The translations under genes were made by a program, and so were the position numbers. From Liquidambar formosana (lineage: Eukaryota; Streptophyta; Magnoliopsida; Saxifragales; Altingiaceae): 64,000 nt of DNA. The notes under the pieces are model-generated. The model searched no databases and was not told where the DNA came from. It saw only the letters and a program-made list of their open reading frames with translations. Below, in pieces: positions 32,913 through 45,227 of this stretch (position 1 is the stretch's first letter; each line of letters starts with the position of its first letter). The stretch spans positions 16,050,982-16,114,981 of the forward strand of contig CM077831.1 in the NCBI GenBank assembly GCA_039720395.1, written 5' to 3'.

Positions 32913-33824
32913 TGTTGCTACCCCAAAAGAGGGAGGGGATGGGATGTTTTCCCTTCCTATATGTTTGGGACGACCCCGGGGCATCCGTTTTTGGTGGGTG
33001 ATGTTGAGTAAGATGGATTCAGTTCAAGGGCGCCTTGACCGTCCTAGACATGCGAGCATATCTAGAATTATCAAGGCTATGAAGTCGCCACCAATTAGGG
33101 GTTTGAGGACGTGATTGGACATCCTATAGTTGGTTTGAAAGTGGGGTCATCTGAGATCCCAAAATAAGTCCATCTGAGGTTTTATCATCAAACGGGTCCA
33201 TTTGAGGTCCATTTGGAAATTGATTGACTTCTAGTGGTCTGTGAGACTAAAGATTGTGAGTAAGGGGGTTTGGTTATGAGTGGGGAAGGTGTGAGGCACC
33301 CCACATCACCCGTTGGAATCCAACCGTTCCCGATTTCAACGATGTTTCTGATTAAAATCCCATTTGATATTGTTGATTTCCTATAAGAATGATTTGACAA
33401 AGAATACCCTTTTGAAGGGTGGTGAATTTGTTATTTGAAAAGAGATCCTTAATGGCATTAGAACAAAGTCTTTTTGAAAGTGTTGGTTTTTTAAAGAGTA
33501 TGCTTTAAGGTTGTGAATGAACATTATTTTGAAAGGACCACAAATTCACCTTCCTTCTCTTGGGTATCTTAAGTCAAATTGATTAACTCTAAAATGCCCT
33601 TATCTTGCAGTGGGAAAAATCAATCCTTTATGAAAGGATGGAAATGGAAATGATGTGAGTCCATTTTTAAAGAATTAATATCAAGTGCGAACCTCTTTGG
33701 GATCCTGAGAAAGCTCGTGACTTTTGAAGTCGAGGAATGGGTAAAGAAAAAGAATGCTTTTTGAAAGCTAATGAAATGAAGAGGATGTTCTCTTTTGAAT
33801 GAAAAATATTGCCTTTTGAAGACA

Positions 33825-33829
33825 GGGGT
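33825..33829. repeat. 5-bp target-site duplication, left (LTR A)
   Basis: GGGGT, repeated at 36431-36435. Confidence 0.85.
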
Positions 33830-36430
33830 TGTCACACCCCATTTTTGCACCACCTTACTAGGGCTCATCATTTCATGCATGTTTTTGTTTGGTTTTTGAG
33901 TCTAGTCACTTGCATTAGTTTTCTAGAGTCACAAGGACAATGGATATGAATTTTGGTTCAAATTGGAGTTGATCTTGAGGGATAATAAGAGCTTTTGTGA
34001 CTTGAGGGGCATAATTGTCTTTTAAGTCCCAAACTTTTCATTTGACCATGGAATGATCTCCAAATTGTTAATTGGAGTTCATATGGATGCATATGAGGTA
34101 TTAAGTCCCGTGGCCCTGATGATGAGTTTAGTGTGGTTATTTACGGATTATCCTTGAAGAATTAGTGGGAATCACAGCATGAGATTTTTGGTTAAAATGA
34201 AAAGAAAATTATTTTATTAAATTAGCCATTTTTATCATGACACTAACACGTGTACGTATGTGATGAGTGTGTGTACGCACATATGATACATGTGCATGCG
34301 TGTTAGCGGTCAGTCTCCTAATTTTTATAAAAGACAGTTTCCTTTTCCTATTCAGATTAGAAGTCTTTTATCATTATAAAATACCTTTTGATTATTCTCC
34401 AAGGAAACCTAGTCCAGGAAGGAAAGGGAAACTCCAGATTTCAGCTATAAATACTCTCTTAATGTCTTTAAACAAGGGGAAAGAGAAGAGGGTTTGGAGG
34501 GAGTGAAATTCGTCATAATTCAGCAGCAGATTTTCTGAAAACCAGCAGTCGTATTTTAATCATAACGTTTTCATCCGAAGTCAGAATTTGATGAAATTGG
34601 TCTTGTTAGAAAGATAATTCAATTCTCTACAACTTTGTATTTCACAAGCTTTGTCCAAATCCAACGTTTTCATACCCAAAAACGTGATTGAAGTTGCTAC
34701 TGCTGCAAAGTGACGAGAATCACCTTTTCTTTTCTCTTGTTCTCTTTTGGTTTTCTATTTCTTTTCAAAGTTGAGTGAGTTTTGATCTCTTTGCTGTGAT
34801 ACCACTTTGACAAAGAGGAGGATTCGTGTTGGTTTGATTCACTCTAAAGACCTGAGGAGCCACGAACAATTACAAACACAAGGGGAGCCACTTCCTAAGG
34901 TATTCTCCTTCTCTATTCAAGCTTAAACTAGGTTCTCATATGGGTTAGGCTTATTGCATGTTAAAGGTGACTTTTTTATCATGTATTAACACTCTAGCTA
35001 GTTAATATACATGGAATATCTATTTTTTATCTACTGTTTAGCATGCTTTAGGGCTGTCCTTTAGGTTTTTAATGCATAGTTATGATTCTTGTGCTCCTGT
35101 TTGTCCTTGTGCTAGGATTAGTGTCATTGCATGTTAGAGTTAGGATTTTCATCATGTTATATTGCTTTAGTTAGTTAATATGCATGATTTAATTTCTGTT
35201 TAGTTTGGTTTTAGCATGATTAAAGTATGTCTTGTATGTTTTTAAGCATATTTGTGAGTTTAGGGTTTTAGAGTCATTGTTTTGTGTTTGTTTTCATATA
35301 GCATGATAAAGTAGACTTTTTTATTGGTTTTTCTTCGTGTTTGCTGTATATGTTTTTCATATGGAGTAAACATGATAGTTTTGCATGCATGTTAGTATGT
35401 TTTAGGGTTTTTATGCATGATATGATTCTAGGAATATGTTAGGACTTATTATTGTTCGCTGTTTTTGCTATTGGCATGCTTAGTGGATGATTTTAGGTCA
35501 TAATACTATTCTGTCCAGATTTGCATGTTAGTGTTTTTGCATGGTTTTGAGCACTTGTAAGGGTGCAAATAGGTGTGGTATTTGTCCTATGGCAAATAGG
35601 GCTGCTTATGTCTGAAATAGCTAATGTTTGGAGTAATTGCGCTCAGGTAAGTGGGTGTGAAGGTGCCCCAATTCACCTTTCTTCCTTATCCCTTCTCTTC
35701 TCCCTATTTAGGGTTAATTTTTAATATGATCCTATGGTTTAATTAGAGGTTTCCTTAACCAACAAAATTCTGGTTTTTATTAAGGTTTCCATTTTGTGGA
35801 TTTCTTTCCTAAAATCAAACTTTCTATCAATTCTCTTTTGATCAAATAAGGAAACCTAGGGTTTTTACCATAGGTTTGTATTAGGATTTAACCTTAGTTC
35901 TAATCGAACTACGTGGACTTTGATCCATGTATTTCGTTGCATGGTACGTAGGCGCTCTTCGTGAGGCTCAAGTCCGTTCTAGGATCCAAGCATCCTAGGT
36001 TTATTTTTGTTTTCTTTTCTTCTTTTTTCTTTTTCTGTTTTTATGTGCTTATTATGCATGGATGGATGAATGAAATATATGATATGCATGCAATTCTTGT
36101 GATGATATACTTGCTGATTTTTGTATGGAAAGATCTTGATTTAGCCCAAATGAACTGAGAGACCGAAAGGGTGACATGGGTGCCTATAGGCTTTGCCTAG
36201 AACCTTCCCATGTCATAACTTAGCCTCCGAATCCCCGATTTCTTTGGTTTTCAAAAGATTGGTTTTTGCCTTTTCTTTTTTATGGAGTCATTCAAATTGT
36301 TTTCCTAAAACAAACTATTTTTAGGGTTTTCCTTGTTTCCTTTAAAAAATAAGGTGGCGACTCCTTTCCTTTTTCTTTTTCAAACCCATTTTCTTTCAAT
36401 CCCTTGTGGGCCCAATTTCCGGGGTTCACA
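33830..36430 (+). mobile_element. Solo LTR A (2,601 bp), gypsy type
   Basis: It begins TGTCACACCCCATTTTTGCA and ends CCGGGGTTCACA, flanked by GGGGT on both sides, so it is one LTR left by recombination. It is nearly identical to LTR B (56856-59637) but lacks about 170 bp near 34100. It shares a conserved block (35909-35998) and a U5-like end with the inverted LTRs at 45228 and 52855. It is inserted inside the longer LTR at 32913-40570. Confidence 0.9.
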
Positions 36431-39262
36431 GGGGTTCCTTTTGAAGGCAGAAAATGTATTTGGTTTGAGGTAAGAACACTTTTGAAGTGTAAAGAAATCT
36501 GGTTTAAATAAAGTGAAAGTGAATCTTTATAATTCTCAATCCGTACTAGAAAAGGAATCCTGCATGGAATGATGGCGTTGGAAAATTGATTTGATTAAGA
36601 TAATGCTTTTTAGAAAGAGGGTATGCACCTTTTTTAATGAAAAGAATTTGATCGAGCCATTTTTGGAATGAACTTGTCAATTGAAAACAATATGCGTGTC
36701 AACAGCTTGCTTGTTGGCAAGTGGTCCTTTTTTAATCAAAAATCCTTTTTTGATAAAGATGGTATTGTTGTCAAAAATGATTAGTGGGAAAAAGGTTCCA
36801 TGCAAGTATGGATCTTTTAACAAGGATTTGGGATATAAAGAATCACTTTCAACTTTAGAAGACCTTTTGAAAAAAGTACTTAGAGCTCTTGGAGCTTAAA
36901 GGTGGTTTTGGGAGGGATTTCGTCCAAACTTAGTGCGCACTTGAATTAATTGAATGAAAGTGTAATCAACTAAATCTCCTAATGATTGAGATTTTACTAT
37001 GTGACATAGGGACACGCAAGAGTTCCTGAACTTGGGGTGGGGTGATTCATTGGAATCTGGAGGGTCGATTGATTAAGTCCATTTGATGGCGATAAGCTAT
37101 TATGCTATGGATGAGTTTTTAAGCATTTGATGCTGTAAACTATCCATAGCATGATAGATTATCTCAAATCTGTAGTTAAACTTTATTCACATGGGAATAG
37201 GATTGAAATATCAACATAGCATGAAATTTTAAGATGATAACATCAAAAATATCAAAAGATGTATATAAACATAATCAACCTTGGCAAGGTTTGGAATTCC
37301 TGAATGCGATGTTTATTGCTTTGAAAAGCGCAAGTGTATGTACAAGAAGTAAAAAGGGTCAAGTGACCACAAAATGAAAAGTGCTCAAGTATTGGGGCAA
37401 AAGGTCGCAATGACCACAACCCGGAGGGTAGCAAAAAGCCATAACTTCTAAATAAAGCGGTAAATAAAGTGGTAAATAAACAATTAGAATTTTTTAGGGC
37501 AAGAGTCGCAACAACCACAACCTGAAGGATTCAACCATAGAAGTAAATAGTTAGAATTTTTAGGGGCAAGAGTTGCAACGACCACAACCCGGAGGATTCA
37601 ACCTCGAAAATAAAAGAAAGAAAAAAAGCCTACTGCGCCTCATATCATGGATGTGTAGGGGCCGTAGCCCAAGGAAACAAGAAGAGGTTAGTGTAAACAA
37701 TATGCATGCATGCATGAACCTAACCTTGCCAAATTTGATTTTGTTTAAACATCCTCTCAACCTTTTGACATGCTTAAATTTCCATTTCACACATCATATA
37801 TGCAAGCTCACATGCAATAAAAGAAAATGAAAATGGGTGCTAGCAACCTATTGGAATGGTTTGCAAGCATTGGGTGGTTTAGGGTCTCCCTGCCTTTAAC
37901 CCACCATACAAAGGTTAATCCCTTCACGACATGTGTTAGGAGACCCAGGTACGTACTCGAGCTAAGGTAGGGAGGGTGACAATCACATATTAAGGCTGCA
38001 AGAATAATGGTAAGCTTAATAGGAAATTAAACTAAAAAGCTTAGGAATAAATTTTTAAAAAAAGAAGCTCACCTAGTGTAGGTGATTTCACCATAGTTTT
38101 GAACAAGTTGGGCTTGAGTGCTCCTCTCCTAAGTTAGAAATCCTTCTTTGAGATGCTCCTTTGATGATTCCAAGTGTGCTTGGAAAGTGGTGGAGTGAAA
38201 TAGGGAAGGAAAGTGGGGTAACAGTGGAGTTACCAGTCAGCAGACGTGAAATTGCCACTCAGCAGACATGAAATTGACAGTCTTTCTGTAGTAAAACTGC
38301 AGCAGAATTTGTCTCTTTTATGCTATCCAAATGGAACTTGGATGGTCCAACCCTTAGATTTTCCTTCAAGAACAGCCCCTAAACTTGTGTGAGAGGGTTT
38401 GTGAGGGAATATATGGTGGGCTCTTTGTGGTGGATGAGATTTTTGGATAAAAAATGGGATGATTTGTGTATGTATATGGATGGGTGTTTCAAAGGATGAG
38501 GATTTTAGGCAAAGATGGAGGATGGATGTATGGGATTTGAGTTGGGTGTTTGTATGTGTAAGAGATAGGATGAAGGGAGTTGGCTTAGAGATTGAATTGT
38601 GTTTAATGGATGAAATGTGGGCTATTTATAGGAAAACATGGACTTTTAGGGGTAAAATGGTCATTTGGAGGGGCATTTTGGTTACATAGGACGTGGAGGG
38701 CATTTAGGCTTTGTTTGATGAAGGAATTACCTCATTTAACGAGGGTAAAATGGTCGAAAATGGCAAAAGGGCATGCTGCCTTACCCACGTTGGCATGGCA
38801 GGCATGGCTAACACTGGTATGGCTAGCGTGGACTCATGCCCCATCCCCTGGTTGGATTTCAACTGCAAGGGGGTTGTAAGATACTGTAGAACCGAAAGCA
38901 AGATCTCCATGTTGGTTTGGCCAGCGTGGGCACAGTTATCCCACATTTGTGATGATTTCTCATCATCACACATGGGAACTTGTGTTCTAGGGCAGTGTGC
39001 CCTTCGATAAGGTGTGGGGCCGCTGTGGTGGGCCTATGATGGTGGTCTGCCCTACTGTGGGGCCATACGATCGCGCGAACGCGTTTAATCGATGATCGGG
39101 TGAAATCCGACCATTGATCTCGAATAGGGATTGAAACTTTGGGTCCCCAAACTTGGTTTGGGACCAAAGAGTGGAGTGTGTACTCTTTAGGGTGGGATTA
39201 AATGGCCCGGATGTGAGTATGATGCTTGTAGGGCTCTATAATTAGGGTTTTGTTGATCGTAA

Positions 39263-40400
39263 GCCGAATGGGGCCCGATCTTCAATCAAATGGTCCTGTA
39301 TTGATATTGAGGGGTTGAATTGCAGATCCAACGGTTGGTTTGACTATTGGATGAGAAATTGTGAGAAATTGAATCACCAAAAGTTGCATTAGGGGTTTGG
39401 TTTTGGGCGATTTGGGGATTGAAGGGCTCGTGCCTTCTGATTCCCAATCAAGTGGTCCTAGACCACTCTAGGGACATTGAATTGAAGATCCTATGGTTGA
39501 TTTGACCATGGGATCAAAGATTGTTGGAGATCGAACCACCTAGTGTCGATTTAGGGGTTCGATTCGGGGTGAATTAGGGATTGGAGGGCTCGTGCCTTCC
39601 GATTCCCAATCAAATGATCCTACACCGCTCTAGGGATATTGAATTGAAGATCCTACAGTGGAATTGACAGTGGGATCAAAGATTATTGGAGATCGAACCA
39701 CCTAGTGTCGATTTAGGGGTTCGATTCGGGGTGAATTGGGGATTGGAGGGCTCGTGCCTTCTGATTCCCAATCAAATGGTCCTACACCGCTCTAGGGATA
39801 TTGAATTGAAAGATCCTACGGTGGAATTGACAGTGGCATCAAAGATTATTGGAGATCGAACCACCTAGTGTCGATTTAGGGGTTCGATTCGGAGTGAATT
39901 GGGGATCGGAGGGCTTGTGCCTTCTAATTCCCAATCAAATGGTCCTAGACTGTTCTAGGGATATTGAATTGAAGATCCTATGGTGGAATTGACCGTGGGA
40001 TCAAAGATTGTTGGAGATCGAACCACTTAGTATCGATTTAGGGGTTCGATTCTGGGTGAATTGGGGATTGGAGGGCTCGTGCCTTCTGATTCCCAATCAA
40101 ATGGTCCTAGACTGTTCTAGGAATATTGAATTGAAGATCCTACGGTGGAATTGACCGTGGGATCAAAGATTGTTGGAGATTGAACCATCTAGTACTGAAT
40201 TAGGGGTTCAATTTGGGGGAAATTGGGGATCGGAGGACTTATGCCTTCTGATTCCCAATTAAATGGTCCTAGAACGCTCTAGGGATGTTGAATTGAAGAT
40301 CCTACGGTGGAATTGACCGTTGGATCAAAGATTGTTGGAGGTTGAACCACCTGGTATTGAATTAGGGGTTCAATTCGGGGTTTTTGGGTATCGTGCCCGT
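39263..40400. repeat. 162-bp tandem satellite, about 7 units
   Basis: GCTCGTGCCTTCTGATTCCC (with small changes) recurs at about 39426, 39588, 39749, 39911, 40074 and 40236, spacing 161-163 bp. A more diverged unit precedes them from about 39263. Each unit also carries GGAGATCGAACCACCTAGTG and AGATCCTACGGTGGAATTGA. Tandem arrays of this size are known within Tat/Ogre-type LTR elements. Confidence 0.95.
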
Positions 40401-40570
40401 TGGTGGCTCTTGGGCCTCAGATGTCGAGGGTTGAATCGGGGAAAGGCTTTGTCTTAGTGGGTAGGATAGGATGAATAAAGTTGGGTGCGGAGTGTGTCCG
40501 ACCTAATTGTACTGTTAACGGGTTAATTGATTTTGTCCGGAGGCGGCCCAGCAAAATTTGGGTGTCTATA

Positions 40571-42633
40571 CGTGTCGGATGGAACGGGTCCGTATTCCTT
40601 TCAAATTAGTGGAGAGAATGTACACAGAATTGGTTCATTACTTCCTGAGCCAGGAAAAAAACCCACATTTGCTCAACTTTACATATATAACACAGAGCAT
40701 GAAATCCATAATCGTATGGATGCTATTACAACGAGTGAGCATGCATCAGGAATTGATGTCCTTACTTTGGGAGGGTTACAAAAGATGCTCAATGATTTTA
40801 ACCCATATGTGAAAATTTTTCAAAATGCTCAAGATAAAATGTCTGAGAATAACGTCTGAGATTTGAAGGTGCGGATTATACAGTCGAGAGGTAGAAGGCA
40901 ATATATTAGACCAACAACAAATGAGATTGTAGCATTGATTATTGGTGATGGGACTGAGGATGTGGGAAACAGAGATATTGTTGTTTGTAAATCAGACGGG
41001 ACCTTACAGAGGATTGATGAAACGCACCCATCGTATATGCCTCTCCAATATCCGATACTCTTTCCATTAGGGACAGATGGGTGGTGTAGGTGTATACCCT
41101 TCGCTCCTGGGTCAAGCAATAGTCGAGAGGGTGTGTCGATGAGACAATTCTATGCATTCATATTGCAATACCATGATGGTGATGGTAAAACGATTTTACA
41201 TGGTGGACGTTTGTTTCAACAGTTTGTTGTGGATTGCTATGTTGCTATAGAAAAACATAGGCTTATTTATGTGAAGCTTAACCAAGATGGGTTGCATTTG
41301 GATTTGTATAGGGGTTTACAAGATGCAGTTACTACTGGCGATATTGATGCATCAGCAGTGGGAAGGCGATTTGTATTGCCTTCATCTTTTACAGGGGGCC
41401 ACATAACATGGTTCAACATTATCAAGATGCTATGGCAATATGTCGAGCAATGGGGCCTCCTGATTTTTTCATTACCTTCACATGCAACCCCAATTGGAAA
41501 GAAATCCAACATGAGCTTTCAAGAATACCTGGTTAACGTGTAGACGACAGGCCCGATATAGTTGCAAGGGTCTTTCGAATTAAGCATAGACAACTAATGA
41601 GTGATTTTAAGAAGAAATCCTTTTTGGGTAGAGTAGTTGCAGGTAATTTTCTTTCAAATTTACTGTTAAATTATGTTGTAATGTTATTTCTAATAGATTG
41701 TTGGCTTACAATATAAAAAATTAAATACTAATTCACTAACACATCTTCTATAACTAAATAGATATCCATGTCATAGAATTTCAAAAGCGAGGACTGCCCT
41801 ATGCTCACATTCTACTAACATTAGTGGCTGCTGATAAGCTAGTTACAGTCAAGGACATTGATGATGTTATTTGTGCTGAGATTCCTAACCAGAGAGAAGA
41901 CCCGTTGGCATATAAGACTGTAATTAAGTGTATGATACATGGCCCATGTGGTGTTGAAAATCCTAATGCTCCGTGCATGGTGAACGGGAAATGCTTGAAA
42001 CATTATCCAAAGGAGTTTTGCAATCAAACAACTATAGATGAAAATGGCTTCGTTAAGTATAGACACCAGGTTAATATGAACAAAATAGTTGTAAATGCAC
42101 GAACCATTGACAACCAGTGGGTCATTCCTTACAATCGTGATCTCCTTGTGCGGTACGATGCACACATAAACATTGAACGTTGTGCACAAACTAAACTTAT
42201 TAAGTATTTGTACAAATATATGCACAAAGGTGTCGATTGTGCAACAGCTGTTGTGGAGGAAAATGTTTTACCACCCGGTAATGTTGGGCAACAACATTAT
42301 AAAGATGTTGATGAGGTTAAGCAATATCTTGATTGTCGATATATATCTGCTATTAAATCATGCTGGCAGATATTTGACTTTGATTTGCAACAACAGTATC
42401 CATCTGTCGAGCGACTACAATATCATTTATCGAGTGAACAATTCATTGTTTTCCCTGAGACAGCCAAAGTCCAGTCAGTTGTTGAACGGCCCGAGGTTCA
42501 AGATACAATGTTTACAAAATGGTTTGAAGCAAATCGAAACCATTCGGAGGCACGAGTGCTAACCTACGCTGACTTTCCTGGTTCATGGGTATGTGATCGA
42601 AAACAGAAGAAGTGGACAGAGAGAAAGCAATGA
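40571..42633 (+). pseudogene. Helitron copy 1: Rep (HUH) domain part, decayed
   Basis: This continues the RepHel polyprotein. GPYSFQISGENVHRIGSLLP and FAQLYIYNTEHEI start it. The Helitron-like N domain follows (MRQFYAFILQYHDG, GGRLFQQFVVDCYVAIEKHR). After a frameshift near 41400 it reads MVQHYQDAMAICRAMGPPDF and CNPNWKEIQHELSRIPG with a TAA at 41540. A GT-AG intron spans about 41642-41773. The HUH region reads EFQKRGLPYAHIL, with Tyr in place of the first catalytic His of HAH. KYLYKYMHKG holds candidate Rep tyrosines. Stops also lie at 40858 and 42631. Rep would nick and join single-stranded DNA during rolling-circle transposition; this copy cannot. Confidence 0.85.
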
Positions 42634-44739
42634 AAGGTGATTGGTAGGCTTTTATGTGCTCATCCAACCTCAGGGGAATGTTATTATTTACGGATGTTAC
42701 TTAATAAAGTTAGGGGAGCAACATGTTACAAGGACATTAGAACAGTTAATGGAGTTGTGCATCGAACTTTTAAAGAGGCATGCTTGGCGCTTAGTCTTCT
42801 CGATGATGACAAAGAATGGCATGAAGCACTAGCGGAAGCATCGATTTGGGCATCCGAATTACAGCTTTGTAATATGTTCTGTTCTATGTTGATGTTCTTA
42901 GAAATTACAAACCCACATGAATTGTGGGAAAATCATTGGAATGACCTCATTGATGACTTGCAAATCAGAGTTAGAAGGCATATTGGTAACAATGAGGTAC
43001 ATCTTGATAAAGAAGAGTTAAGGAATTTAGGATTGCATGAAATTAAGCAAATCTTAAACAGGAATGGCAGGTTCCTTAAGGATTTTCCACACATGCCGTT
43101 GCTGTCTTCCCATATGGTTAATGTTATCACAAATAGACTCATAAGGGAAGAACTTGATTATGATAGCATTAGAGAGAAACATATGTTTGAATCGTTGCAT
43201 GCTGGTTTAAATAGTGACCAGTTGCAAATATTTGATGCCATCATGACTGTACACACCAGACAAGAAAGGGGGCCATTCTTCATTTATGGTAGTGGTGGAA
43301 CTAGAAAGATGTATTTATGGCGGACGATAATTGCAAAATTTAGATCTGAACAGAAAATTGTTCTTTCTGTTGCTTCATTAGGCATTGCAGCTTTGCTCCT
43401 CCTCGGAGGAAGGACTGCACATTCACGTTTTAAGATTTCCCTTAGCCCTGACGCGGCATCATGTTGTTCCATTAGCCAACGATCGAACTTGGCAAATTTG
43501 ATTCATAAGGCATCATTGGTTATTTGGGATAAAGCACCAATGATGAGCCGTTATGCATTTGAGGCTGTAGATCGCATGCTTAAAGATATATTAAAATGTG
43601 ATAAGGTGTTTGGCGGAAAACTATTTGTGCTTGGAGGTGATTTTAGACAAATATTGCCAGTTGTCCCAAAAGGTGGGCGGGAAAAAACAGTGGCCGCTTC
43701 ATTACAGAAGTCAAGAACCATTTGGAGCGATTGTCAAGTTATGCATCTGAAGACTAATATGCGGCTTATAGCACAAGATATTTTCGAGCAGACACGTCTT
43801 CAACTACATAATTTCGCTAATTGGGTGAAATTGGTTAGTGATGGAAAAACTCATGGGACTTCTATTGTTTAAGGGTCCGAGCCCGACTGGATAAGGATCC
43901 CGGAGGAATTTTTAATAAAAAATGATGATCATGGCTTACATTGATTAATTGATGCAGTTTATCCCAATTTGTGTAATATTTACATGGACTATACTTATAT
44001 GACAGAATGCAGTATTCTTGCACCCAAGAACAGTGATGTGGATGAATTAAACTCAATTATGTTGTCAATGCTACCAGGAGATGTTCGTACATATAATAGT
44101 GTAGATAGACTATGTCCAACTGAGAATGGTGACCTTGAACAAGACATGAATCCTCCTGAGTTGTTGCACTCACTAAATTTTCCCAGACTTCCAACCCATT
44201 GTTTGCAATTAAAAGTTGGAGCACCAATCATGCTTCTGAGAAACATCAATCAATCTATGGGCTTATGTAATGGAACTCGCTTAATAATTCATAAGCTGGG
44301 AGATCGAGTTATTGAGGCCAGAGCAATTATAGGTTCTAATATGGATGGGACAGTACTCATTCCGCGTATTGAGCTGTCACCTTCTACCACCCGTTGGCCA
44401 TTCATGCTGAGAAGAAGGCAATTTCCCATAAAGCTGGCATTCGCAATGACTATTAATAAAAGTCAAAGGCAAACTTTGATGAGGGTTGGTCTATATCTTC
44501 CTAACCCCGTTTTCACCCATGGCCAACTGTATATGGCAATATTGCGTGTCACCTCCCCGTCTGGGTTGAAGGTTTTGATAGTGAATAAAAAAGGGCTTCC
44601 AAAGGATTTCACACAAAATGTGGTGTATAGAAAGTCTTTAACAACATTCCAGAGTGATTATGTGGTATCGTTGCACACTCCAACTGCATTAGTTCCTTAT
44701 CCTTCCTTCATTAAAGGTTTTATATGGAGTCTGCTTTGA
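42634..44739 (+). pseudogene. Helitron copy 1: PIF1-like helicase part, decayed
   Basis: A superfamily 1 helicase of the PIF1/Rrm3 type forms the C-terminal half of RepHel. 42637-43872 is open: VIGRLLCAHPTSGE, LNSDQLQIFDAIM (Q-like motif), Walker A GSGGTRKMYLW, then Walker B LVIWDKAPMM and GGDFRQILPV. The Walker A glycine before Lys is Arg, and the Walker B Glu is Lys, so ATP hydrolysis would be lost. After stops at 43870 and about 43942 it resumes at 43969-44739 with ILAPKNSDVDELN, GAPIMLLRNIN, AFAMTINKSQ and GQLYMAILRV. The equivalent copy 2 part keeps both Walker motifs. Confidence 0.9.
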
Positions 44740-45227
44740 TATTTGTTGTATTTTATTGTTTCGTATTTTCATCGCGATGACTAGATAAATGTTTATACCA
44801 ATTTTTGGGGTTTACTTTCTTCAGTTTTCATGTATACACATCATCCATTAATTAATTATTATACACACTACAATTCTAATTGTTTACAACTGTTATGCAA
44901 GGATTTATAAACTGTGAGTTCTGAAATGCATATTTGTCCCATTTTTCCTATCTTTGTGTCAAACGTTTTACCTTTGTTTCAATAGTTTTGGGAATTGAAC
45001 TTTTATATTCTAAATTTGATTTCATTGTTTCCTACTGAATGGGAAACATGACTTATAATTTTTCTCTCCTAATTTATAACTTTAGGTATTAATCTTACAC
45101 TATTGAATTGAAAATAATATGTTTTACTTCTTCTTTAACCAATTTTTATGTTGTTTTTTTCAACAATAATTTTTCTCTCCTAATTTATAACAATTTGGCG
45201 GGAAAGAGAAAGATTTGGTATATGTGG
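44740..45227. other. Helitron sequence after the helicase, with a rearranged junction
   Basis: 44740-45170 matches 56225-55800 on the minus strand, so it belongs to the Helitron. From about 45165 it carries a second copy of AATTTTTCTCTCCTAATTTA (first at about 45058). Unplaced sequence (GGCGGGAAAGAGAAAG) then runs up to the truncated LTR C. Confidence 0.65.

Larger units (their letters stand above)
32913..40570 (+). mobile_element. Long Tat/Ogre-like LTR (probably solo) with a nested LTR and satellite
   Basis: It starts TGTTGCTACCCC and ends GGGTGTCTATA (a usual GTGTCTACA end with CA changed to TA), between CGTGT duplications. Without the nested LTR at 33830-36430 it is about 5.06 kb. No gag, RT, integrase, PBS or second LTR was found inside. 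It does hold a block of about three direct units at 37390-37605 (GCAACGACCACAACCCGGAG) and the 162-bp satellite at 39263-40400. The AGCAAAATTTGGGTGTCTA end and great length suggest a solo LTR of a Tat/Ogre-type gypsy element. A LARD without coding sequence is the alternative. Confidence 0.6.

Noticed and set aside
38459..39167. Cluster of 76-102-residue frames on both strands
   Set aside because: They lie inside the long LTR, overlap each other on opposite strands and show no family signature.
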